From assembly GCA_964247055.1 (NCBI GenBank), contig OZ176055.1, positions 1,550,001-1,614,000 on the forward strand: a DNA stretch of 64,000 nt. Reading direction: 5' to 3'. This DNA comes from Paragordius varius (Eukaryota > Nematomorpha). The position numbers and the translations under genes were made by a program. Below, one piece after another: positions 1-12,882 of the stretch. The number at the start of each line of letters is the position of its first letter. Within the stretch, counting starts at the first letter, position 1. The notes below the pieces were generated by a model. It saw nothing but the letters and a program-made list of their open reading frames with translations. It made no database searches and was not told the origin of the DNA.

Positions 1-3000
1 AACCCTCATAATTTTCTGATAAAATAAATAATTATTTTTTGTACTTGATATATGTCGTCATCGCTCATATCTTTAATATCCTAAAAACATTACTATAAAA
101 GAACTATACCTTTTCCCAATCAACGCTAAAATTGCACGTCATATTATTAACGGGAGTTGATTTGTTAACCTAAAATATTTTATCATAGAAATAAAATTTA
201 ATAAAACATACATAAAGTTAAAAATGGGTATCCCTTTATAAAAGAATCGATGGTAGATTTTTAAAATACGTGATATATTGGACTAAATGATTTAATAAAA
301 GAGGTTTACTCATTCTGTTTTAACTACACCTTAGCCTTTTGTTTCGTGTTAACGGACATCCTTATTAAAGCACTATCAAAAAACAACAAAATATATATAT
401 TTGCTAAATTCCATAGGCTAAGAGCTTATAATTAACATTGAATTGATCACCAAGTATCACAAAATTCATTTTTTCTGGTGTTGGCCAAAACACAGCATTT
501 TTGCCGGACGATACGCTTTTTGCTACATGCTAAGCTTATATTGTTTTAAGTTAATCATGTGTTAAATATTTCGATTCCTTCCGATAAATGAAAAATAACG
601 CTTTGAAAAACTCGTAAAATGAGCCTGTACGGTAAAATGTATCTATATTATTATTACCTAAACAAATATTTCATTTGCGCTTCAAAGAATGTCTTTAAAC
701 ACTACAAGTTGGCCCTTTAAAATTCATGTTGGTACTTAAATTTTATTTTTTCATTTAAAATTAACATTTTTTATATAAAACAACCAACTTCTTTTGTTTC
801 GAATATCGATTCCACGCATTAACCTAATAATGTTACTAATCAAAAATTGCAATTTATAATCCAGACTTGAATAATTTTTAATTCCGTGCGATAATTTTAC
901 CGAAATTTAAATATTTTTAAAAAATAAATAAAATACGGTTTTTATATAAAAAAGCTAATATAGAAATTTTTAAATTTTGGTTAAATAAATATATTAGATA
1001 AAACATATTATTCTAATATCATACATAGTTTAATTAATAAATGTTAAAAAACAAAATAAATAGGTTAATTCTGGAAGTTCTCAAGAAAAAGCTTAATTTG
1101 TTTTCAACTGGTAATGTTCAAGGACCAAATCAAAATGTTATAAAGGAATCTTGAAGGGCAAATGGAATATATGACTATCTAGAGTTGTATCTGGGGTTCC
1201 AAACATATTTTTTATAAATACATTAAAGAATATGGCGGTACTCGAATTTCAAAGCTCGTTTCAAGGTATAATAATCGTTTTTATAATTTAGAACTTAAAA
1301 TATTTTAAAGCAGTGTAGCCCTATCAAAGTGTTCGCATAAAATAATATCCTGATATAATATTCATTAAAAAATTCTATCAGGGTTATGTTGGTGCTTTTT
1401 TGGCCCTAACTAGTGGAAAACTATTTACACTTTTGTTGTAACTTCTACATATCAGAATATGTCATAATTTGCGCACATTTAAAATTTTTTCGTGAAAGCC
1501 AATGTTTTATTTTAAAAAAATATTACTAAAATATATCATAAAATAAGCAAATACTATTTTTACAAAATTTAATTTTAGATGCCAACTTTAAAAGTCCCAA
1601 ATTTAAAATGGGCTTATTATCTAAAAATGAAGGTGAAAAGGCGGAAATTTTGCGAGAAAGTTTTGTAATATATGCTAGATTAAGGCATAACAAAACATAT
1701 ATTTTAACAAATTGCTTATTTTCTTCAAAAATTTAATTTTTAGCAAAAAAAGCATACTTCATATTATTTTAAAGCATGCCTTTATTTTAAAAGAACTTGC
1801 ACTTTTAAGGCTAAATTTGAGATTTTTAGAGCACACATCTAAAAATTAAAATATTATAAAAATATATGCTTTTTATGTGGAGTTTTTGATATAATTGGTG
1901 ATACTTTTTGTAATGAAGGTTTTAGCTTTCGCCAAAAAATTTGTTTAACAAAATTTCCACGATTTTTGCCATTTTCTGATGTGGAGTGCTTACCAAAAGA
2001 TGCAATACTTTCCTAAATCTCTCGTAAGGGCTTAAACCAAAAGCACCATGATTATTTAGAATATATACATGATACATCAGGATATTTTTACCATGCCCCC
2101 CAATGTACGCATTATTTGGTATTAATTCTAAATTTTATCAACTCTATTCCAATTGTGATACTGCAAAATCATCAACAATAATTAACATCTGAAGTTGTGG
2201 CTGGTTGTCATAAAGAAATTATGACATCTGACTCTAAACTTCCTCTTCATTGAAAATTTTATAAGCATAAAGCTCGAAACAAACCACTTAAAAAGATTTA
2301 TATGACAAAATTATTTTCTTCATTCAGCGCCTCTAATTTGTTGGTAACAAACAAATTTAGAAATCATAAAAAAATTCAAATCGAATATAAAAACCTCATC
2401 CATATTCATATCCATATCCATGATCTCGAGAAATGTTTTGTAATTTTTTTCCAACTCGGACCAATTAGTATAATTTCCACCCATTGCAATATATAATTTT
2501 TGCAACATTTTAAATTCTTCTTCATACAATTCTGTTTCTTTGAGTTGCGTTATTCGTGTCATGGTAACGCCTTTAATAACAAGTGTTGGGTTTATTTTAG
2601 GTTTCACATCATTCAATTGTTGAACAGTGTAGTTAAAGACCATTGGAATCAACAAAGGATTATCCGACAAAATATTCAAAATAATTGCCGTAATATTTTT
2701 AGACTTGGACTTAGAGTCGGGATGGTTGTAACTTCGTGTACTTATCGTACCGTACTTTTTGAGAAATTTCCTTATATTCTTAATTGCCAAGGTATCGTTC
2801 TTACTTTTTGCGCTATCTTGGTAGGCCAAGCAAGACTCGTATAGTGTGTTGTAATTTTTCAGGTATGTATTGTTAATTGTCGGTTTCTTTTCTATTAAAT
2901 AAAAACATTTATTAACAGTCAGAAGTCATCCTCGTAAAATGACCCTCTTATGAGGATTTCAATATGTTCGCTCAGGCCGTTAATGGCCTTTTCTGATTTA

Positions 3001-3716
3001 AAATATAACAAAATTTTAAAGTTTCAAAAACTTGAGTGGATTTTCCCCCCAAAGAGGGTGGAGTGGTGTAGAAAAGAGAAGGCTACACTATAGTTTTTAT
3101 TAAAAAAATATAAAAATCCATGAAAACTTTTGTACGCCTACGTAGGGCTTACAAAAATAGAATTTGGATTGAGATGGATGTCATAATCCAATTTTTGTGA
3201 TGTAATATATAAGTACCTAATCTTTTGATGTATTCGTTATATCTTGAAGGAGATTGTCCAGGTACAATTTTCTGTAAAGCTTCGCATTTTTTCCCAAGGA
3301 TATGATTGCAACTCTCTTAATATATGCATGAAGATTACAGAAAAAATTGAAATCATACACACAAAATATAAAACAAAAGACAAATATTATTTTTAGAAAG
3401 ACAACCATACTTTTTTAAACTTCCTATATTAATTAAATGTAAATCAGCATTTAGGTAGGCTATTTTAATAAATCAATATTGTGTTTATATAGTTAATGTA
3501 GGAAAACGTTTCATAAAGTATGGTTGTCTTATCAAGAAAAAATATATATCGAATAGTTTTAACGTTTTGACTGTAAAATTTTAATTTTACTGTAATAATC
3601 GATGTAATAATATTCATACCATTTGCTTGTGATAGATTAATAGCAGTGCATAGACAGGTTTGAAAGATAGTGATAAAGAAGCTTAAAGCTAAAATTCCTT
3701 TGCAAAATGGGCCCAT
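1..3716 (-). CDS. Gene 1: secreted M13 (neprilysin)-like pseudo-peptidase, 5' part only
   Basis: Six exons are visible, in transcript order: 3716-3620, 3315-3217, 2891-2395, 169-110, 80-45 and 15-1. The last is cut by the window edge. All borders are GT-AG, and phases agree with the complete paralogues at 19.9 and 51.9 kb. The start is the ATG at 3716, opening a signal peptide (MGPFCKGILALSFFITIFQ, then CLCTA). Exon 2 carries the spaced cysteine pair of the M13 N-terminus (SCNHILGKKC). Exon 3 begins with the M13-like string NTYLKNYNTLYESC and holds several N-glycosylation sequons. Exon 4 ends in VDWEK. The sequence is almost identical to gene 2 in exons and introns alike, so this is a recent duplicate. 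The C-terminal half lies left of the window. The fold-family assignment is inferred from the whole paralogues. Whether this copy is expressed cannot be told. Confidence 0.82.
3335..3595. mobile_element. TA-flanked MITE filling most of gene 1 intron 1
   Basis: Terminal inverted repeats start CAGAAAAAATTGAAATC on the left and end TTTAATTTTACTG on the right, with inner arms GACAACCATACTTTTTTAAA and its inverse. It occupies about 261 of the 304 nt of the intron. Flanking TA on both sides suggests Tc1/mariner-type mobilisation; no transposase is present. Confidence 0.6.
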
Positions 3717-3769
3717 GTTTCTTTGTAATGAAATTTAAAAAAAAATATAAAATGAAGAAATAATAAATT

Positions 3770-3870
3770 TAGTGAATTTAAATAGATTTTTTTGGAGATG
3801 TTCTTTTTTTTCAAAAATGTAAATCAGTGTTGTATTTATTTTAATTTCTCAAAACAGGTAATAGCAAACT
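3770..3870 (-). promoter_or_regulatory. Conserved 5' flank / putative core promoter of gene 1
   Basis: This block just upstream of the start codon is kept in all three paralogues, including diverged gene 3. On the minus strand it holds AAAATAAATACAACACTGA, an AT-rich TATA-like stretch followed by a CA-type initiator, then a purine/T-rich leader to the ATG about 100 nt on. Assigning it as promoter plus 5' UTR is inference from conservation and position. Confidence 0.35.
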
Positions 3871-4830
3871 ACCTTTTTAAGAATAAAACGCTTTTCTTAT
3901 AAATATATGAACATTTTATTATTATCGTATCACAATACCAAGAAAGTATAAATTTTGTTTGTTTTAGCAAAGGGCAGGCTCAATGTATAATAAAATAAAT
4001 GTAAAATTTTAAGATATATTTTAATTACGAAAAACATATATAAATTAGAGTTTTAATTAAATTTAACTATCCTTATGTGTATGATAGGTGTTTCTAATAA
4101 CATGAAGTCTAGACGTAATATACTTTTAACGAAAATATGTTTTCAATTATACAACATTAAAAGATATAGGAAATAGGTGTTGATATTTTGGAAAACACTT
4201 TATGAAACGGTTTATATAACGAAACAAATTAATATCTTTTAGCATTGCGATACGGCTTTTTACATAAATAGTTTCTATCAATTAGATATTTGACTGAATT
4301 TTTACTAAAATATAATATGACGAGTAAAACATGCGCGGTATTTCTTACCGATTCCTTGAGCTATGTGTGTGTATGCGTTTTAAAAACATTTTAAAAGACA
4401 ATGATCAATGAAAATAGAGTTAAAAAATGGGCCCATAGGCGAAAAGATAACTTACAAAGATTGCTCCGGTTATAGGATTTTTAATAAAATTTATAAGTTT
4501 AAATCGATTCCTTGTCAAAAGGCTTAAAAAGCAATCATTTTTTAAAATCTCTTACTTTATATATAATTAGATATATGATGGCATATAATTATTGAGAATA
4601 AAAATTTTACCATTGTACTAGTTGTGCCCTGTGACACATGACTTAAGCAAAACAATTGATAATAATTTCTGCCATAAATTGAAAAAAACTGAATTAAAAT
4701 ATTAGTAGACTATAAACATATACAGTAATCGGAATGTAATTTCATCTTTCTCAGGTTTTTGTCCAATATCTCTTTCATAATACTGGCCATTATATAATTG
4801 GTTAGATTCAATGTATTAAATTGTCTTAAG

Positions 4831-5060
4831 GCGTTATGGTATATTAGGGAGGGCATGGCACTTTTATGCGTGCCAGAGTTCAAACCTCTAAACTACGCAA
4901 TTTTTCCATCATCACTGTCAGCCCTGGGAGGCGAGTGTTATAAAACCTTCACATGTTCGGATACAATTTAAGTCCTTACCCTTTAATCTAAACTGTATAT
5001 TTTTTAATGTATAAAACCTTAAACTTTACCCATATATTTGGGGAGGCTCGGACGAGGGAC
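4831..5060 (+). mobile_element. tRNA-derived SINE, copy A
   Basis: The head resembles a tRNA: GCGTTATGGTATATTAGGG, a B-box-like GAGTTCAAACCTCT, and a CTACGC close pairing back to GCG. A GC-rich body follows (CAGCCCTGGGAGGCGAG, GGGGAGGCTCGGACGAGG), unusual against the AT-rich background. Assignment as a pol III SINE is by architecture only. Confidence 0.5.
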
Positions 5061-5466
5061 TAATTTATAAAGTTGACTGGTATAAATTACCATATAAATA
5101 TAAAATATTTATTGTATCCCGACAGTTTTTCTGTAAATAGCTTTAAAACTTTGAATTAATATTTTTCTTAAAAGATAAATTAGTTAGGGACTATATTGGT
5201 GATGCCATATATACGTTTTAATTTATTTAAAAATGATAATATATACTCATGTTTATTCTCGATCACGTTTTATGTATTTAACTGACAAGTGCTGCAAATT
5301 ATTTTTGCGATTAAATGCTATTTTTGTTTTTGATGGTAAGGTAACCTCTGAAAAATCCAATTAGTAAAATTTATGTAATTTATTATGATTAAAAAGCTCT
5401 AATTAAAAATAAAATTGGTGCATAAATTTTGCTATATTCCTCTCTGTCAAACGTAACTTAGGCCTC

Positions 5467-5718
5467 ACAGTAATTGAAATTTTACAGACAAAAAAACCGA
5501 CAGACAAATATTTTTTTATAATCAAACCATACTTTTTAAACCTTGATTTCTCGTTTATAATATTTAAAAATGTAAAAATAGACATTGTAAATAATTTTCA
5601 GCTCTATGTTATCTTTGCAATTTTAACAATGAGTTCTACATTAAATCTATAATAAAATAGTACAGCGATTTTTTGAAAAAAATATTTGTCCTTATGACTC
5701 ATTTTAATTTTGACTGTA
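5467..5718. mobile_element. MITE of the same family as intron 1, upstream of gene 1
   Basis: CAGTAATTGAAATTTTACAG at the left, GACTGTAA at the right, and an inner AAACCATACTTTTTAAACC arm. It lies intergenic and shows the family is dispersed, not restricted to the gene introns. Confidence 0.5.
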
Positions 5719-6098
5719 ATATAAAAAGTGTTTATGATTATCACAAATATATAATTTATTATCCCTCTAATATTGATTTATAGAAAGAAGAATTGTAATT
5801 TAAATTGTTTATAGCTATTACTAAAAGAAGCTATTTTTCCATTGTAAAAATATATCTAAAATAAAGAATATCAATTTGTTTTCTGTGATATAATTGTCAC
5901 TAAGATATAGTGTTATAGGGTTAGCAGTCATTTTTTATATAGGGCCAAATAAGTAATTAATGAGAGAACAGATATATTGGACTCAATCAACCACCTTTAA
6001 AATCTACTTTATCTGCTAAATTATTACCCATTATACCATTGAAACTATATTAAACACAAACACTCTTTTGAAATAAATAGCCATATTTGTTGGATTAA

Positions 6099-6675
6099 CA
6101 CTTGGATACAACACACTCATTTTAGTCCTTCGATTCAAATTGGGGTAGTTGGATACCCCAGGCCTGTTTAAATTGAATTCTTTAAAAAATATAGAAGGAA
6201 TCAAAACCATGGCAAAATTTTGCACTTATCTAACATTAATAAACCGAAATAAAAAAAATTTATTCAAAATACTTGATATTACTTATTTTAAGCTAAAATC
6301 GAAAGGTAAAAATTTCGTCAACGTGACATGTGTCAAATTGTAAAATTGAAATATTATACAAACTAAACCGTTTTTTCTATTTCTATCAATGTTAGATGTA
6401 ATTTATATAAAAAATTAGCTTTAGTTTTACCCTTAAAATTAGATAAAGACGATATTATGAAAAAATTTTGTAAAATAAAAATGGCGTCGAAATAGTTTGA
6501 GATGGAGCTTTTTTTTCAAAACAAAATTTTATCAAGATATTTTGGCATATTTATATAATATTTATCAGGATAGAAGCATAAATTTAAATTGGGACCGTTT
6601 GCTTCAGTAGTTTTTTAAAAATATTAATTTTAATTTAGTCTGGGGTATTTAGATACCCCAATTTGAATCGAAGTG
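6099..6675. mobile_element. TTAA-flanked MITE, 577 bp
   Basis: CACTTGGATACAACACACTC at the left and an inverted TTTGAATCGAAGTG at the right, with inner GGGGTA/TACCCC arms, flanked by TTAA on each side. Sister repeat units have the empty site GGATTAATGATC. TTAA targeting suggests piggyBac- or Kolobok-type mobilisation. The open stretches on both strands inside are shadows. Confidence 0.7.
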
Positions 6676-9600
6676 TTAATAATAAAGTAAAAATCTGATT
6701 TTAGAAAAGAGTACATGATTGATATTCAAAGGAGTGATAAAAAAGTAACGATTAACTCGCCTTTTCTTATAAGTATTGTCTATCTATTATGGGCTTAGCT
6801 AAAATGGTATAAAGAAATATTTTATAAAGAAAATTCAAATTACATATAAATATATTTAGCTAAGGTATACTTGATTGATATATTTAAAAACAAATTAAAT
6901 TGAGATAAATTACATAAGTTATAAATTAATCGGAAACAACGTCAGCGTTTTAATTATTTCAATAAGATGTTAATATAATATATATTTTACAGGTAGTATC
7001 AATCTATTACCCAGACACGAAAATAAATAACATATATATATATATATATATCAATGAGCTGGCTAACTTTTTAAAACGAACGAAATAGATAATTGAATTG
7101 ATTACTCAAATAAATTTAATATATTATAATAAGTTTGATTATTTCTGAAGGTATTGGATAAGAGTTGTTTTAAATGTTTCTTTTATAGATTTTGCATAAC
7201 GATACTATAACATTGACGTCAAAAGGAGTTTGTTTAATCGAAAAAAATTAGGAATAAATTTGAATAAAAAATCGTTTGATATAAATTGATTTAGTTTTAT
7301 TCTAATTGAAGTAAAACAGTGCTAAAAATTAAAAGTAATTAAATATTTCGATATTCAATCGGATTTAAAAATAAAGTTTCTTTTATGGGTATTGGGTATA
7401 AATCAAGAGTATTTTATCAACTTTTATTGTTATAAAAATTTACGCAGTTAAATCAAATTAGAATTTTGAAGAGATTTTAAACAAGGATTCATTAATTTTT
7501 TGATGAGGTTAAAAAGCAAAAAGATTAAAATTTTTGAATTCGTTAAAAAACGCAAAAATCGAGAGTGTACAATCAATTTATAATATAAATAAATTTGGAA
7601 GTCTTTAAATTAAGGGAGGTCGCAAAATATTAAATTATTTATTTTTCGTATAAATTAGAATTAATAAAGGCTCTAGTCCCACATTTAAATCCACTAAATA
7701 GGGGATAGAGTGCTTTTTAAGACAAAAAATTAGCCAATTGCGCGATATACATTTTAATGTGCATAGCAATTAGATATTTTGGAAAAGAGCATACTTTCTT
7801 TAAAAGTCAATGATAACATTTTAATGGTAATTTATGAAATTCGAATGATGGAAACGTTAAATCTGAAATATTAAAATTAGTCAAAACCGAAGAACATTTT
7901 TTCCCTCGGTATTCAGTTCAAAAGATTTGGCCTTGAAATGAAAATAAACTTAATCAAAATATTGAGATAATAATTGGCGGCATCGAATACTTAAAAGAAT
8001 TAAAATCGTTTTACACCGTTTCCAACAAGTTATATGCAAAAAAATACGTGACTAATAAATAAAATTATTTATATAAATAAAATAAAAAAAAATATAATGT
8101 GTTTCAATTAAAAGAGGCAACTATCAAAAAGATTCCAAACGTTGAATATTAAAAATTGGAAAGATTTAACAACACTCGAAAATATAAAATGGTAAAATGG
8201 CAGCCATACAGAACTATCCATTACCTTTTTTGGGATTGTTTAACCAAAACCGCGGTTTTAAATGGCAAAAATATAATTTTATATTTTCCGTGTATATTTT
8301 CTTTCAAAGTGGCGCTCATTTTACATTGTAAAAGGGTATCTAAAATAAGGAATATCAATTTGTTTTCTGTAATATGATTGCCACTAAGATATAGTACTAA
8401 AATAGGGTCAACAGTCATTTTTTTATATAAAGCCAAATAAGTATTTAATAAGAGAACAGATATATTGGACTCAATCAATCACCTTAAAATCTGCTTTATA
8501 AATTTGCTTACCCATTATACCATTGAAACTATATTAAACACAAACACTCATTTTTGAAATAAACAGCCATGTAATGATAAAGTAAAAATCTGATTTTAGA
8601 AAAGAGTACATGTTGATATTCAAAGGAGTGATAAAAAAGTAACGATTAACTTGCTTTTTTTTATAAGTGTTGTCTATCAATCTTAAATTATGTTTCAAAA
8701 TGGTTGGGCTTAGCTATAATGGTATAAAGTATTTTAAGAAAATTTAAATTACATATAAATATATTTAGCTAAGGTATACTTGATAAACATATTCAAATTA
8801 AATTAAGATATATTACATAAATTATAAATTAATCGGAAACAACGTCAGCGTTTTCATTATTTCAATAAGATGTTAATATAATAATATATTTTACAGGTAA
8901 GTATCAATCTATTACCCAGACACGAAAATAAATAACAATATTAGCAATGAGCTAGCCAACTTTTTTAAAACGAACGAAATAGATAATTGAATTGATTACT
9001 CAAATAAATATAATATATTATAATAAGTTTGATTAATTCTGAAGGAGAAAATTATTAGATAAGAGTTGTTTTAAATGTTTCTTTTATAGATTTTGCCTAA
9101 CGATATTATAACATTGACGTCGCAAGGAGTTTGTTTAATCGAAAATTTTAAGAATAAATTAAACATCGTTTTAAAATAATAATTGAATTAGTTTTATTTT
9201 AATTGATAGCAAATCAGTGCTAAAAAATAGTAATTAAATTCGATATTCAATCGGAATATTTAAATAAAGTTTCTTTTATGGGTATTGGGTATGAATCAAG
9301 GAAAATTCATCAACTTTTATTGCGATTACAAAAATTTACGCATTATATCAAATTAAAATTTTGAAGAGATTTTAAACAAGGATTCAATAATTTTTTGATG
9401 AGGTTAAAAAGTAAAAAAATTAAAATTTTTGATTTCGTTAAAAAACGCAAAAATTGAGAGTGTGCAATCAATTTTTAGTATATCACAGATTCTAATTTTT
9501 TAGACAGAAAATACGTTTTTTATATAATTGAAGTCGCAAAATATTAAATTATTTTTTTTCGTATAAATTAGAAGTAATATAAGCTCTACTCACATTTAGA

Positions 9601-9695
9601 TCCACTAAATAAAGGGTACAGTGCTTTTTAAGACCAAAAATTAGTCAAGTGCGCCATATAAATTTCAATGTGCTTAAATATATAGCAATTAGATA

Positions 9696-10087
9696 TACCA
9701 TTTACAGTTCAAATTCACCCTTGAACAATTCAAATTCACCCTTGAACAATTCAAATTCACCCTTGAACAATTCAAATTCACCCTCGAACAATTCAAATTC
9801 ACCTAAAAATAAATTATGTGTTTTCGAACTAATATAACTCATTATTAATATAAAATATACCTTTATGGCATAATTAATTATTTTTTTCAGTATTATTTTA
9901 ATATAAAACAAAATTTTATTTTTTAAAAATATATTAAAATATAGGTAATTTTTAATCTTAAAAAACATGTTATTTATTTGAGGGTGAATTTGAATTGTTC
10001 GAGGGTGATGAATTGTTCAAGGGTGAATTTGAATTGTTCGAGGGTGAATTTGAATTGTTTAAGGGTGAATTTGAACTGTAAATGGTA
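9696..10087. mobile_element. MITE with inverted 21-bp minisatellites, 392 bp
   Basis: TIR TACCATTTACAGTTCAAATT, then tandem copies of a 21-bp unit (AATTCACCCTTGAACAATTCA), an AT-rich centre, and the same units inverted. TA is duplicated on both sides; sister repeat units show the empty site TTAGATATTTTGG. The repeated unit makes long but meaningless open frames on both strands. Confidence 0.75.
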
Positions 10088-12595
10088 TATTTTGGAAAAG
10101 AGCATACTTTCTTTAAAAGTCAATGATAAAGCATTTTAATGGTAATTTATGAAATTCAAATGATGGAAACGTTCAATCTGAAATATTAAAAACACATTTA
10201 ATCAAAACCGAAGAACATTTTTTACCTCGGTATTCAGTTTAAAAGAATTGGCCTTGTATAAATGAAAATAAACTTAATCAAAATATTGAGATAATTGGCG
10301 GCATCGAGTATTTAAAAGAATTAAAATCGTTTTACACCGTTTCCAACAAGTTATATGCTAAAAAAATACGCTTCAACAAAATTTGACTAATAAATAAAAT
10401 TATTTATATAAATAAAATAAAAAAAAAATATAATGTGATTCAATTAAAAGAGGCAACTATCAAAAAGATTCCAAACGTTGAATATTTTAAAAATTGGAAA
10501 GATTTATCAACACTCGAAAATATAAAATGTAAAATAGCAGACATCCAAAATCATTCATTACCTTTTTTTGGGATTGTTTAACCTGAACCGCGGTTTTAAA
10601 TGGCAAAAAATATGATATTTTATTTTTATATTTTCCGTGTATATTTTCTTTCTAGGATGTGGCAAAGCTCATTAAGGTATCTAAAATGAAGAATATCAAT
10701 TTGTTTTCTGTGATATAATTGCCACTAAGATATAGTGCTAAAATAGGGTTAACAGTCATTTTTTTATATAGGGCCAAATAAATAATTAATGAGAGAACAG
10801 ATATATTGGACTCAATCAACCACCTTTAAAATCTACTTTATCTGCTAAATTATTACCCATTATACCATTGAAACTATATTAACAAACACTCTTTTGAAAC
10901 AAACAGCCATATTTGTTGGATTAATGATCAAGTAAAAATCTGATTTTAGAAAAGAGTACATGATTGATATTGAAAGGAGTGATAAAAAAGTAACGATTAA
11001 CTCGCTTTTTCTTATAAGTGTTGTCTATCTATGGGCTTAGCTATAATGGTATAAAGAAATATTTTATAAAGAAAATTCAAATTATATAAATATATTCAGC
11101 TAAGGTATATTTGATAGATATATCTACAAACAAATTGAATTAAGGTAAATTACATAAGTTATAAATTAATCGGAAACAACGTCAGCGTTTTAATTATTTC
11201 GATAAGATGTTAATATAACAATATATTTTACAGATAATATCAATCTATAACCCAGTCACGAAAATAAATAACAATATATATATATATATATATATTTATT
11301 TAGCAATGAGCTAGCTAACTTTTTAAACGAACGTGATAGATAATTAAATTTTTAATTACTTAAATAAATATAATACATAATAAGTTTGATTATTTCTGAA
11401 GAAGAAAATTATTGGATAAGGGTTGTTTTAAATATTTCTTTACCTATAGATTTTGCATAACGATCCTATACTATAACATTGACGTCAAAAGCAGTTGGTT
11501 TAATCGAAAAAAATAGGAATAAATTTGAATAAAACATCATTTGAGATAAATTGATTTAGTTTTATTTTAATTGACGCAAAACAGTGCTAAAAATCAAAAG
11601 TAATTAAATATTTCGATATTCAATTGGAATATTTTAAAAATAAAGTTTCTTTTATGGGTATTGGGTATGAATCAAGAGTATTTTATCAACTTATATTGTG
11701 ATTACAAAAATTTACGCTGTTAAATCAAATTAGAATTTTGAAGAGATTTTAAACAAGGATTCATTAATTTTTTGATGAGGTTAAAAAGTAAAAAGATTAA
11801 AAACGCAAAAATCGAGAGTGTGCAATTAATTTATAATATAAATAAATTTATAAGTCATTAAATTAATTATTGAAAAATGGGAAGTCACAAAATATTAAAT
11901 TATTTTTTTTTCGTATAAATTATAAGTAATATAAGCTCTACACATTTGGATCTACTAAATAGGGGGTAGAGTGCTTTTTAAGACAAAAAATTAGCCAAGT
12001 GCGCGATATATAATTTTATGTGCTTTATGTAGCAATTATTTATTTTGGAAAAGACATACTTTATTTAAAAGTCAATGATAAAACATTTTAATGGTAATTT
12101 ATGAAATTCGAATGATGGAAACGTTAAATCTGAAATATTAAAAAAACATTTAGTCAAAACCGAAGAACATTTTTCACCTCGGTATTCAGTTTAAAAGGAT
12201 TGGCCTTGTATAGATGAAAATAAACTTAATCAAAATATTGAGATAATAATTGGCGGCATCGAATATTTAAAAGAATTAAAATCGTTTTACACCGTTTCCA
12301 AAAGTTATATGCTAAAAAAATACGCTTTAACAAAATTTGACTAATATATAAATTTATTTATAAAAATAAATTAAAAAATGTAACAATATAATGTGTTTCA
12401 ATTGAAGAAGGCAACTATCAAAAAGATTACAAACGTGGAATATTTTTGAAAATTGGAAAGATTAACACATAAAATGGTAAAATAGTAGACATCCAAAATC
12501 ATTCATTACCTATTTTTGGGATTGTTTAACCTGAACCGCGGTTTTAAACGGCAAAAATATGATATTTTATTTTTATATTTTCCGTGTTTATTTTC

Positions 12596-12882
12596 TAGAG
12601 AGTGGCGGCAAAAACTTTAAATAATTCGCCACTAAATACCAATGTTTAAAATATTTGACCGAAACTCCTAAATTTTTGTAATCGGAATTACCACCATTGG
12701 TCATGTATGAAAAAGAAACCACTAGGAATGACTTGCGACTGGAGGGTGAAACTCCCAACAAATGTTGGACTACAATAGATTTTGCTTTGCCCTCAAAAAT
12801 ACTATTTTATTTTTACGGTGATTTAATAATAATTTAAAGAAATAACTTGAAATGATTAGAATTATATTTGAAGTGTGTAGGC
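12596..12882. repeat. Shared spacer next to the long-repeat array, copy A
   Basis: Alignable with 43136-43428: GTGGCGGCAAAAACTTTAAA, then ATTCGCCACTAAATACC and GAAACCACTAGGAATGACTT. Within it AGTGGCG and CGCCACT form a short inverted repeat. No gene is seen. Confidence 0.6.

Larger units (their letters stand above)
1..5840. repeat. Segmental duplication, copy A (gene 1 5' half plus upstream flank)
   Basis: Base for base alignable with 25787-34270, differing by scattered substitutions, small indels and two insertions present only in the other copy (LTR element at 29914, TIR element at 32797). It covers gene 1 exons 1-6, their introns and about 2 kb upstream. The identity of intronic and intergenic DNA shows a recent duplication or recent conversion. 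Confidence 0.9.
5844..12595. repeat. Array of about 2.3 kb non-coding tandem repeats, left locus
   Basis: Three units, starting near 5844, 8330 and 10675, share landmarks in the same order: CACTAAGATATAGTG, GGACTCAATCAACCACC, AAAGAGTACATG, CGGAAACAACGTCAGCG, TTGGCGGCATCGAATA, GAACCGCGGTTTTAAA. Unit 1 carries a TTAA-flanked MITE and unit 2 a minisatellite MITE. No reading frame is conserved between units, so the short open stretches inside are not genes. Unit identity is high but indel-rich. Confidence 0.8.

Noticed and set aside
2500-2844. 114-codon plus-strand open frame (and its twin at 28257-28655)
   Set aside because: Antisense shadow of exon 3 of genes 1 and 2; no independent support.
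4831-4905. A functional tRNA gene
   Set aside because: The cloverleaf is imperfect, the two duplicate copies differ within stems, and a repeat body follows. It fits a SINE head better.
8221-8478. Open frames within the long-repeat units (also 6031, 8156, 13396, 35471, 38771)
   Set aside because: The frames are not kept between sister units and have no protein character.
9702-9968. 88-codon minus-strand open frame with repeated GEFELFK units
   Set aside because: It is a read-through of the 21-bp minisatellite arm of a MITE; the opposite strand is open too, and copies differ in unit number.
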